Below are positions 1 through 4,831 of a DNA stretch of 5,770 nucleotides, one piece after another (within the stretch, counting starts at the first letter, position 1; the number at the start of each line of letters is the position of its first letter). Under the pieces are notes generated by a model. It did not search any database. It was not told where the DNA came from and saw only the letters and a program-made list of their open reading frames with translations. Origin of the DNA: Paracoccaceae bacterium (lineage in GTDB: Bacteria > Pseudomonadota > Alphaproteobacteria > Rhodobacterales > Rhodobacteraceae); NCBI GenBank assembly GCA_003535335.1, contig DOHJ01000256.1, forward strand, positions 2,892 through 8,661. The letters run 5' to 3'. The translations under genes were made by a program, and so were the position numbers.

Positions 1-577
1 CTATATTATAAAGCCTGAAAATGCATGGAAACGCGTAAAAACCCGCAGCAATTCAGGGCGTTTTATGGCGATTGTACAAGAGCTGGCTGCCTTTCGCGAA
101 AATCATGCGCAGACAAAAAATGTGCCGCGAAACCGGATTTATAAAGACGAAGCCATGATTGAACTGGCCTCGACCAAACCGGCCAACATGCAGGATCTGG
201 GGCGGTCGCGACTGTTGCAACGCGAAGCACGTCGCGGTGATATTGCCGACGGGATTTTGGCGGCTGTTGCTGCTGGCCAAGCGATGGAGCCGGAAGATTT
301 CCCAAAAATAGACCGGTCGCGCGAAAAATTGCAAATCAATCCGGCGCTGTCTGATTTGCTGCGTGTACTGCTAAAGGCCAAGGCCGAAGCTGCTGGTGTA
401 GCGCTTAAGCTGATTGCCACATCGGCCGAACTGGATGCGATTGCAGCCGGTAATCGCGAGGGTAAATCCTTGCAGGGTTGGCGCAAAGAGGTGTTTGGCA
501 ATGACGCCTTGCGCCTGTGTAATGGCGAAATCGGACTGATGGCAAAAGGCTCGTCGGTGGCGGTGGTTGAACTTTAA
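1..577 (+). CDS. rnd: Ribonuclease D, C-terminal part (5' end outside window)
   Basis: RNase D is a 3'-5' exoribonuclease that trims tRNA precursors and other stable RNAs in the cytoplasm. The reading frame is open from base 2 through the left edge, so the ATG at 65 is an internal methionine and not the start; 191 codons are visible out of a usual total of about 385. What remains is the region after the DEDD exonuclease domain. It starts with the linker PENAWKRVKTR, then the first HRDC-type helical domain with LAAFRENHA and VPRNRIYKDEAM, which matches the family's conserved 'La-WRE-A...d-PR..-kDe' block. A second helical domain near the end carries GWRKEVFG, also typical of RNase D. The catalytic acidic residues lie upstream of the window and cannot be checked. 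The TAA stop at 575-577 interlocks with the stop of the convergent lipoprotein gene. Family assignment is firm. Confidence 0.9.
   Translation, partial: YIIKPENAWKRVKTRSNSGRFMAIVQELAAFRENHAQTKNVPRNRIYKDEAMIELASTKPANMQDLGRSRLLQREARRGDIADGILAAVAAGQAMEPEDFPKIDRSREKLQINPALSDLLRVLLKAKAEAAGVALKLIATSAELDAIAAGNREGKSLQGWRKEVFGNDALRLCNGEIGLMAKGSSVAVVEL
574..577. other. Shared TTAA: interlocked stop codons of rnd and the lipoprotein gene
   Basis: Bases 575-577 are the TAA stop of rnd on the plus strand, and 574-576 read as TAA on the minus strand for the lipoprotein gene. The two convergent genes therefore overlap by four bases with no intergenic space, and any transcription terminator must lie inside the opposite gene. 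Confidence 0.9.
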
Positions 578-1029
578 CGCCGAACAGAACGGGCGTTTTG
601 GGCACCCAGTACACGAATGGTTTTCACACCCTCAAGCGTGTGATTCGAAATGAAATAGCCCACATTTACTTCGCGTGAATGCGGGGTGGACATTTTTTCG
701 AAACCTAACGGTTGCTGAATGCGCAAAGTGAAGGTTAACACACCGTTTATCGGTAATTTGTCAAACTCGGGTACCAGTGCGGCATCCCAATAGCCTTGGG
801 TCGGGGGCAGGCCAACGGCGTGAATAATTGCGCCGCCGGCATTTTTTTCAATTTTCAAGGATGTGACTTGGGCCACCAGTTTTCGCAAATCTGCTGCTTT
901 GGTCGGAATTTCCACTTCTTTCAGTGTTTCTTCGCGACTGCCGCCAAACCAGTTGAGCGGATTAAACTTGCTTGCGCAACCTGCCAGCAGCACAGCGCTC
1001 AACAATATCATTGCAAATGGTGTTTTCAT
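574..1029 (-). CDS. Small putative outer-membrane lipoprotein of unknown function
   Basis: The 151-residue product starts with a signal peptide (Met, Lys, then a hydrophobic run) ending in a lipobox, LLAGC, with Cys18 as the predicted lipidation site. Residue +2 is Ala, not Asp, which favours the outer membrane by the usual Lol rule. The mature part starts with a short motif, FNPLNWFGGSRE, followed by about 115 residues that look like a small mixed alpha/beta domain, with no catalytic motif that I recognise. A longer frame begins at 1095, but its first 22 residues are polar and would bury the signal peptide; the ATG at 1029 has an AGAGGG stretch upstream and is preferred. The gene is convergent with rnd (4-base overlap) and divergent from sufE. 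It resembles the uncharacterised lipoproteins of Rhodobacterales, but I cannot name a family. Its function is unknown. Confidence 0.8.
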   Translation of the reverse strand: MKTPFAMILLSAVLLAGCASKFNPLNWFGGSREETLKEVEIPTKAADLRKLVAQVTSLKIEKNAGGAIIHAVGLPPTQGYWDAALVPEFDKLPINGVLTFTLRIQQPLGFEKMSTPHSREVNVGYFISNHTLEGVKTIRVLGAQNARSVRR

Positions 1030-1146
1030 CAAACCAGCCCTCTTAATTCGTCCCTTTCCGATTATCTTATCTGAACGGCTTTGAAAAGGCATCATGCGGG
1101 TACTGGACCTTTTTGCCGCTGATGATTATCTGGATATCAGCAAATC

Positions 1147-1151
1147 AGGAG
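1147..1151 (+). promoter_or_regulatory. Ribosome binding site of sufE
   Basis: AGGAG lies six bases before the ATG at 1158. It decides the start in favour of this ATG over the in-frame candidate at 1113, which would add 15 residues that do not look like SufE. Confidence 0.75.
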
Positions 1152-1157
1152 CAAATC

Positions 1158-1586
1158 ATGGCCACAGCTGCCTTTGAAGACATCGCCGAAAATTTTGACT
1201 TTATGGAGGATTGGGAAGACCGTTACCGGTTTGTAATTGATCTGGGCAAGGCGCTTGCACCGCTTGAGGATGCGTTCAAGGTGCCGGCGACCAAAGTTGA
1301 CGGCTGCACATCGCAAGTCTGGATCATGCCCCGGATCAAGGGGGCGGGGCAGGCGGCAATTTTTAAATTTCATGGCGACAGTGACGCGATGATTGTGCGT
1401 GGTCTGGTGGCCGTTCTCGAAGCGCTTTATAATGGTTTGACTGTGGCCGAGGTGCTGAAGGTGGACGCGGGAGGCGAGCTGGCGCGCTTACAATTAAACG
1501 ATCATTTGTCAGCGCAGCGCAGCAACGGATTGCGGGCCATGGTAGAACGCATTCGCAAGGTGGCCGGCGAAACGGCGGCGGGCTAA
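1158..1586 (+). CDS. sufE: SufE-type cysteine desulfurase activator / sulfur acceptor
   Basis: SufE takes the persulfide sulfur from the cysteine desulfurase SufS, stimulates that enzyme and passes the sulfur on to the SufBCD scaffold for Fe-S cluster assembly in the cytoplasm. The 142-residue product matches the family's usual length of about 140. It starts with a helical segment containing MEDWEDRYRFVIDLGK. The acceptor cysteine is Cys50 in VDGCTSQVW, the classical SufE sulfur-acceptor loop. The C-terminal hallmark LNDHLSAQRSNGL (about residues 113-125) is intact. No sufS or sufBCD gene is in the window, so this is a stand-alone copy that must work with a Suf system encoded elsewhere; this arrangement is common in alphaproteobacteria. 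CsdE is the main alternative name, but it cannot be separated from SufE on sequence alone. The stop lies one base from the end of the convergent DUF1638 gene. Confidence 0.93.
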   Translation: MATAAFEDIAENFDFMEDWEDRYRFVIDLGKALAPLEDAFKVPATKVDGCTSQVWIMPRIKGAGQAAIFKFHGDSDAMIVRGLVAVLEALYNGLTVAEVLKVDAGGELARLQLNDHLSAQRSNGLRAMVERIRKVAGETAAG

Positions 1587-1587
1587 C

Positions 1588-2229
1588 TTATCTGGCAACC
1601 TGATGCAGGGTGGTTTCCAGATCGCCGTAACCGGTAAACCGGCGCTCGTAGTTTAGCCCCATACGGATTGCGATCTTGGCGGCTTTTTCGTCCAGATCCG
1701 GTTGATTGGTTTGGGCCTGATAAACCAGTTTTTCGTAATTTCCGAAATACATTTCCAACAGCTGTGGATGACGGTCCAGCCCCATTGGTTTCCAGACAAA
1801 AGCATCAAACTGGCGGACCAGAAAATCGGTCAGATAAAATGCGGTGCATTCATCCTCGGCCAGCTTGGCAAAGGTGTCGTTAGTTTCAAAAAACGAATAA
1901 CAATGCGGCCCTTCGACCATTTTAACCCCGAGTTCCTTGCACTTTTTCAACAAAAGCCCGCCTGTGCCGCAATCCGCGTAGACCACAAAAATTTCAGCGT
2001 ATTGCGCACGATTTTTCAGCACAGATTTTTCAACCGCTGCCGGAATTCGGTCAGGGTAAAGATGCAGGTTTGCAGGCAGACAGGTCAGGTCCATATGAGA
2101 CCATGCATTGGTTTTGATCAGTGTCAAAATCTCGTGGGCCAAAGCACCGCAAGCCAGCAGTAAAATCCGGCCATTATTATCGCTGGCTTCAAGACCGTTA
2201 CCGGATACTATCTGATCACCCATCTTCAT
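1588..2229 (-). CDS. DUF1638 family protein linked to corrinoid methyltransferase genes
   Basis: The 213-residue soluble protein fits DUF1638, a family of unknown function that from memory occurs in alphaproteobacteria and methanogens, often beside B12-dependent methyltransferase genes. Visible landmarks are RILLLACGALAHEI (residues 21-34), LTCLPANLHLYPDRIP (48-63), VVYADCGTGG (82-91), VEGPHCYSFF (105-114), and an acidic/aromatic stretch with DECTAFYLTDF (126-136). There are six cysteines, at 27, 50, 87, 97, 110 and 128, several inside the best-conserved-looking blocks, plus histidines at 32, 56 and 109; this suggests a metal or cofactor site, which is inference. It is the last gene of the leftward cluster and starts six bases after the corrinoid gene stop, so it is probably translationally coupled. 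The start is uncertain: TTG at 2235, ATG at 2229 and ATG at 2223 are all in frame, and none has a strong Shine-Dalgarno. The family call is fairly sure; the role is not known. Confidence 0.82.
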   Translation of the reverse strand: MKMGDQIVSGNGLEASDNNGRILLLACGALAHEILTLIKTNAWSHMDLTCLPANLHLYPDRIPAAVEKSVLKNRAQYAEIFVVYADCGTGGLLLKKCKELGVKMVEGPHCYSFFETNDTFAKLAEDECTAFYLTDFLVRQFDAFVWKPMGLDRHPQLLEMYFGNYEKLVYQAQTNQPDLDEKAAKIAIRMGLNYERRFTGYGDLETTLHQVAR

Positions 2230-2235
2230 GCCCAA

Positions 2236-2940
2236 CTATCCGGCAGGTAACTGATTGTGTTTGTTGGCCATGAAGCCTTTGGCGGTTTCCACAGCAACGG
2301 CCGCGTCACGGCAATAACTGTCAGCGCCGATTGCCTTGCCAAATTCTTCGTTCAGCGGCGCACCGCCAACCAGCACAATGTAATCCTCGCGGATACCTTG
2401 CTCGATCATCGTGTCGATCACCACTTTCATATATGGCATGGTTGTGGTCAACAGCGCGGACATGCCCAAAATATCGGCATCTTCACGCGACAGCGCCTCC
2501 AGATAATCCTCGACCGGATTGTTGATGCCCAGATCGATCACCTCGAATCCGGCACCTTCCATCATCATGCCAACCAGATTTTTGCCAATATCGTGGATGT
2601 CACCCTTAACTGTGCCAATGACCATTTTGCCCATGCGCGGCGCACCGGATTCAATCAGTAGAGGTTTAAGAGTTTCCATCCCCCCCTTCATAGCGCCCGC
2701 AGCCAGTAGAACTTCCGGAACAAACAAAATGCCATCCCGAAAATCATTACCAACAATGGTCATGCCAGCGACCAGCGCCTCGGTCAAAACGCGGTAAGGC
2801 TGCCATTTGCGTCCCAGCAAAATGTTCACGCCTTCCTCGATTTCCTCTTTCATGCCGTCATAAAGGTCATCGTGCATTTGCAAGACCAGTTCGTCATCGG
2901 ACAATTCAGCCAGAATGATATCGTCTTCTTCATCGGACAT
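2236..2940 (-). CDS. Corrinoid (cobalamin-binding) protein, MetH/MtbC-like cap plus B12 domain
   Basis: This is a methyl-carrier protein: bound cobalamin accepts a methyl group from one methyltransferase and hands it to another. In the 234-residue product, residues about 30-105 form the helical cap (B12-binding-2 type; NILLGRKWQPYR, FVPEVLLAAGAMKGGM). Residues about 105-225 form the Rossmann-like B12 domain. The signature GDIHDIGKNLV (113-123) contains DxHxxG, with His116 the expected lower axial cobalt ligand. Downstream are the SxL motif (SALLTTTMPYM, 161-171) and the glycine pair in VLVGGAP (189-195), both typical of B12 folds. An unusual acidic N-terminal tail (about 18 residues, with EEDD and DDEL) precedes the cap. 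The ATG at 2940 is preferred over 2946 because of ribosome-binding-site spacing. It lies between the homocysteine methyltransferase gene, 128 bases upstream, and the DUF1638 gene. It may be the B12 module of a split methionine synthase; a methylamine or betaine corrinoid protein (MtbC/MtgC type) is the alternative. Confidence 0.9.
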   Translation of the reverse strand: MSDEEDDIILAELSDDELVLQMHDDLYDGMKEEIEEGVNILLGRKWQPYRVLTEALVAGMTIVGNDFRDGILFVPEVLLAAGAMKGGMETLKPLLIESGAPRMGKMVIGTVKGDIHDIGKNLVGMMMEGAGFEVIDLGINNPVEDYLEALSREDADILGMSALLTTTMPYMKVVIDTMIEQGIREDYIVLVGGAPLNEEFGKAIGADSYCRDAAVAVETAKGFMANKHNQLPAG

Positions 2941-2948
2941 TTTCATAT

Positions 2949-2953
2949 TCCTT
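2949..2953 (-). promoter_or_regulatory. Ribosome binding site deciding the corrinoid gene start
   Basis: AAGGA on the minus strand is only two bases from the ATG at 2946 but eight bases from the ATG at 2940. The second ATG is therefore the better start, giving a protein that begins MSDEEDD. Confidence 0.6.
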
Positions 2954-2959
2954 ATCTAT

Positions 2960-2981
2960 GCGCCAATTGCGCTACTTGCGC
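2960..2981 (-). repeat. Three GCGC units with a 9-base period just upstream of the corrinoid gene ribosome binding site
   Basis: GCGC occurs at 2960-2963, 2969-2972 and 2978-2981, each separated by five bases. Because GCGC is self-complementary, the RNA can fold the middle copy with either neighbour, giving two mutually exclusive small hairpins six bases above the AAGGA site. The stems are only four pairs long, so any regulatory role is a guess. Confidence 0.4.
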
Positions 2982-3007
2982 CGTGTTGTTTTAACCAGAG
3001 TGCCAAT

Positions 3008-3036
3008 ATTTACGATTTTTGTATGGCGATTTACGA
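3008..3036. repeat. Direct repeat ATTTACGA, two copies
   Basis: The 8-mer ATTTACGA is present at 3008-3015 and 3029-3036, a 21-base offset or about two helical turns. It lies in the gap between the homocysteine methyltransferase and corrinoid genes. The spacing would suit a protein bound to one DNA face, but two 8-mers in an AT-rich gap can arise by chance. Confidence 0.35.
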
Positions 3037-3068
3037 CATTAAGCGTTTTGGCGCCGACTAAATACGGG

Positions 3069-4079
3069 TTAATCCTTGCGGCGGCGGGTTCTTCGTGGGC
3101 TTGGGGCGGCACCATCTGTACCATCGGAAACGGATGAAAAGCTGCCAAGGGTCTGGGCAATTGTATCAAGCGTCGGGCGTGCACCCTTTGTGTGGGATTC
3201 CAGCGCGCGGCGCATGGCCCGCAGATGATCCGGTGTCGTGCCGCAACAGCCGCCAATAATTTGCGCACCGCAATCAACCGCAAGGCAGGCGTATTGGCTC
3301 ATTAATTCGGGGGTGCCATCGTAATGGATGTGGCCATCAACAAATTTCGGGATGCCGGCATTGCCTTTTGAAATAATCGGGATTTCAGGCGCTTGGGCCG
3401 AAAAGCCCAAAACAGTGCGCAAAATATCAGAGGATCCAACCCCGCAATTTGCCCCGAAAGCCAGCGGTGGATTTTTGATTTTCTCAACCATTTTCACCAT
3501 ATCAGCCGAAGTAATCCCCATCATGGTGCGCCCGGCGGTGTCAAAGCTCATGGTGCCGCACCAGTCGATATCGGCCAGTGCAAAGGCTTCGGCCGCGGCG
3601 ATGAATTCTTCGGGGGCGGAAATGGTTTCGACCCACAAAACATCTGCGCCGCCTTCTTTTAGACCCTCGGCCTGCTCATGAAAAATTTCGACAGCCAGTT
3701 CATGTGTCAGCTCGCCCAAAGGGGCCATGATTTCGCCCGTTGGGCCAACGGATCCGGCCACAATAACAGGGCGACCGGCCCTGTCTGCCACCTCGCGGCC
3801 AATTTCGGCCGATATGCGCGACAACTCGCGGGCGCGTTTTTCGGCGCCGTGCAATTTAAGGCGTGCGCCGTTGCCACCAAAGCTGTTGGTCAGAAATAAA
3901 TCACTGCCGGCATCGACTGCACCTTTGTAAAGGGCGGTAATTTTATCGGGGTGCTCTACATTCCACAATTCCGGCGCATCACCCGAACTTAGCCCCATAT
4001 TAAACAGGGTGGTTCCCGTAGCACCGTCCGTCAGAATCCAGCTACGTTCCGCAAGCATACGCTTAAGGGCATTTGTCAT
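3069..4079 (-). CDS. bmt: Zinc-dependent homocysteine S-methyltransferase (BHMT/MetH N-terminal module type)
   Basis: The enzyme transfers a methyl group to homocysteine to make methionine. The 336-residue product is a complete Hcy-binding (alpha/beta)8 barrel. It starts with WILTDGATGTTLFNMGL (residues 14-30), the family's first strand and loop, followed by FLTNSFGGNGARLKLHG (62-78), GSVGPTGEIMAPLG (109-122) and LWVETISAPEE (148-158). The three zinc-binding cysteines are Cys212 in GANCGVG and Cys278/Cys279 in GGCCGTTPDH. A C-terminal extension of about 40 residues ends in the basic tail SPRRTRRRKD, outside the barrel. The ATG at 4079, with AAAGG upstream, is preferred to the TTG at 4103. Such genes are often labelled betaine-homocysteine methyltransferase, but the corrinoid gene downstream in the same direction suggests methyl-cobalamin as the true donor, as in the first module of MetH. 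The fold and the zinc site are sure; the methyl donor is inference. Confidence 0.88.
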   Translation of the reverse strand: MTNALKRMLAERSWILTDGATGTTLFNMGLSSGDAPELWNVEHPDKITALYKGAVDAGSDLFLTNSFGGNGARLKLHGAEKRARELSRISAEIGREVADRAGRPVIVAGSVGPTGEIMAPLGELTHELAVEIFHEQAEGLKEGGADVLWVETISAPEEFIAAAEAFALADIDWCGTMSFDTAGRTMMGITSADMVKMVEKIKNPPLAFGANCGVGSSDILRTVLGFSAQAPEIPIISKGNAGIPKFVDGHIHYDGTPELMSQYACLAVDCGAQIIGGCCGTTPDHLRAMRRALESHTKGARPTLDTIAQTLGSFSSVSDGTDGAAPSPRRTRRRKD

Positions 4080-4106
4080 AATTTCGGGCCTTTCATAGGG
4101 CAATTG

Positions 4107-4120
4107 GCCGTGCGCACGGC
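4107..4120 (-). repeat. 14-bp perfect palindrome in the methyltransferase leader
   Basis: GCCGTGCGCACGGC is its own reverse complement and sits 27 bases upstream of the ATG at 4079. In RNA it would form a five-pair stem with a GCGC loop; in DNA it could be an operator. The GGCC at its downstream flank could instead pair with the AGGCCC that overlaps the presumed ribosome binding site, so two alternative foldings are possible. Confidence 0.55.
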
Positions 4121-4171
4121 TTCTTCTGTTGTATTTGCCACGTTTAGGGTCGGTGGTGCAAACTAAAATTT

Positions 4172-4200
4172 ATCATAATGATCTTGAATTGATTGGTGTA
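4172..4200 (-). promoter_or_regulatory. Possible promoter of the methyltransferase-corrinoid-DUF1638 cluster
   Basis: On the minus strand TATGAT (4172-4177) matches the -10 consensus at five of six positions. The hexamer 17 bases upstream, TACACC (4195-4200), is a poor -35. The -10 is inside the inverted repeat ATCAT-A-ATGAT (4172-4182), which could serve an operator. A start here would give a leader of about 85 bases. Confidence 0.25.
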
Positions 4201-4227
4201 TTTTGCCTCAAAGCATTTCGTTTTTAG

Positions 4228-4262
4228 CTGAAACACACTGCGTGTATCAGGCGTTTGCAAAC
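4228..4262. repeat. Imperfect hairpin and adjacent GTTTGCAAAC palindrome between the B12 cluster and the zeta gene
   Basis: Bases 4228-4250 form an imperfect inverted repeat (outer arms CTGA/TCAG, inner arms ACAC/GTGT). They are followed by the perfect 10-base palindrome GTTTGCAAAC at 4253-4262. Neither carries the T-run of a terminator on either strand. They may be operator sites or the upper part of a leader RNA; no known riboswitch was recognised. Confidence 0.35.
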
Positions 4263-4273
4263 AAAACGTTCAC

Positions 4274-4302
4274 AAAAAAGAGGCCCGCAGGAAATGCAGG
4301 CC
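4274..4302 (-). terminator. Rho-independent terminator of the zeta-subunit gene
   Basis: On the minus strand GGCCTGCA and TGCGGGCC pair over eight positions (one G-T wobble) around a five-base loop, TTTCC. They are followed directly by TC and six T residues (the A run at 4274-4279). It lies 40 bases after the stop of the DUF1476 gene. It also insulates the downstream B12 cluster, which therefore needs its own promoter. Confidence 0.88.
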
Positions 4303-4342
4303 CCGAATTTGATTAACTATAAGGTGTAATAGCCTGTTATTC

Positions 4343-4657
4343 CTAAACTTCTTCAAAAATTTGCGCTTTTGCAATCCGGCGAAATTTTTGCATTTTTTTG
4401 CGGATTTTCTCCGGGCTGGATTTATCACCCAAATCAGCAGAAACTTTACGCACCACATCCTCGTGGCCCGGCTCTTCCAAATCAGCGATCACAACCGTTT
4501 TTGCATATGCTTCAGCCTCGTCACCGGCTATTCCCAGCTTTTCAGCAGCCCACAATCCCAACAGTTTATGAGATCTGGCACTTGCTCTGAATTGCATATC
4601 CATATCATGGGCATATTTATTTTCAAATGCGGCTTCACGTTCTTTGAATGTGTTCAT
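4343..4657 (-). CDS. DUF1476 protein, F1Fo-ATP synthase inhibitor subunit zeta
   Basis: In alphaproteobacteria this small protein (the zeta subunit, first shown in Paracoccus denitrificans) binds the F1 part of the ATP synthase and blocks ATP hydrolysis, a job done by IF1 in mitochondria. The 104-residue product has the family's usual length and layout. An N-terminal segment, NTFKEREAAFENKYAHD, corresponds to the part thought to insert as the inhibitory helix. It is followed by the most conserved stretch, KLLGLWAAEKLGI (31-43), the middle block YAKTVVIADLEEPGHEDVVRK (from 51), and a basic C-terminal helix ending in IFEEV. The protein is soluble, all-helical and highly charged. The ATG at 4657 is chosen because GAGGA lies five bases upstream; the ATG at 4669 overlaps that site. 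The gene is monocistronic, divergent from purC, with its own terminator and away from the atp operon. Confidence 0.92.
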   Translation of the reverse strand: MNTFKEREAAFENKYAHDMDMQFRASARSHKLLGLWAAEKLGIAGDEAEAYAKTVVIADLEEPGHEDVVRKVSADLGDKSSPEKIRKKMQKFRRIAKAQIFEEV

Positions 4658-4662
4658 TATCT

Positions 4663-4667
4663 TCCTC
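4663..4667 (-). promoter_or_regulatory. Ribosome binding site of the zeta-subunit gene
   Basis: GAGGA on the minus strand is five bases from the ATG at 4657. It overlaps the alternative ATG at 4667-4669, which rules out that longer start. Confidence 0.75.
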
Positions 4668-4693
4668 ATTTTCGTCTGATTTGGTTCCTTATT

Positions 4694-4722
4694 AATATGG
4701 CCTTGATTGGCTGTTTTCGCAA
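4694..4722 (-). promoter_or_regulatory. Possible promoter of the zeta-subunit gene
   Basis: On the minus strand TTGCGA (4717-4722) and CATATT (4694-4699) are separated by 17 bases, each matching four of six consensus positions. The predicted leader is about 30 bases. The region between zeta and purC must hold promoters for both directions, which raises the prior. Confidence 0.35.
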
Positions 4723-4739
4723 GGGCAAAGCGCTAGAAT
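4711..4739 (+). promoter_or_regulatory. Possible purC promoter
   Basis: TAGAAT at 4734-4739 is a fair -10 element; the hexamer 17 bases upstream (CTGTTT, 4711-4716) is a weak -35. It overlaps the candidate zeta promoter, so the two would compete. The resulting leader would be about 85 bases. Confidence 0.25.
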
Positions 4740-4822
4740 AATTATCGGTTCTTGCAGCAATTGCAGCCATGGCGTATAGGGCGCGTAAAGGCGGCGCTCC
4801 AAAGCCGCACCCTGTTCAGTTC

Positions 4823-4826
4823 GGAG
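4823..4826 (+). promoter_or_regulatory. Ribosome binding site deciding the purC start
   Basis: GGAG lies five bases before the ATG at 4832. The upstream in-frame ATG at 4769 has no Shine-Dalgarno and would add 21 Gly/Pro/basic residues foreign to PurC. Confidence 0.75.
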
Positions 4827-4831
4827 ACCCC

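Noticed and set aside
139..501. Minus-strand frame of 120 codons over rnd
   Set aside because: Ser/Ala/Pro-rich shadow of the RNase D frame, with no start signal or known domain.
1702..2163. Plus-strand reading frame of 153 codons over the DUF1638 gene
   Set aside because: Antisense shadow with no ribosome binding site or domain features; the minus-strand gene has a clear family match and operon context.
2972..3283. Minus-strand frame of 103 codons overlapping the 3' end of the methyltransferase gene
   Set aside because: Out of frame with the well-supported methyltransferase, Arg/Pro-rich, and without any domain; its end in the intergenic gap is by chance.
4201..4262. SAM-II riboswitch on the minus strand (TTGCAAACGC...CAGCTAAAAACG resembles parts of the motif)
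   Set aside because: The order TTGCAA-CGC-TGAT-GCTAAA is suggestive, but the 5' strand of the P1 stem and the U-rich loop are missing, and the spacing to GCTAAA is too long. A covariance search would decide; the sequence alone does not support it.
4282..4302. The same hairpin as a plus-strand terminator
   Set aside because: The run of T residues follows the stem only on the minus strand; on the plus strand it is followed by CCGAATTTG, and no plus-strand gene ends nearby.
4769..4831. N-terminal extension of PurC from the ATG at 4769
   Set aside because: No Shine-Dalgarno before 4769, the extra residues do not resemble PurC, and the internal ATG at 4832 has a good GGAG and gives the family's usual length.
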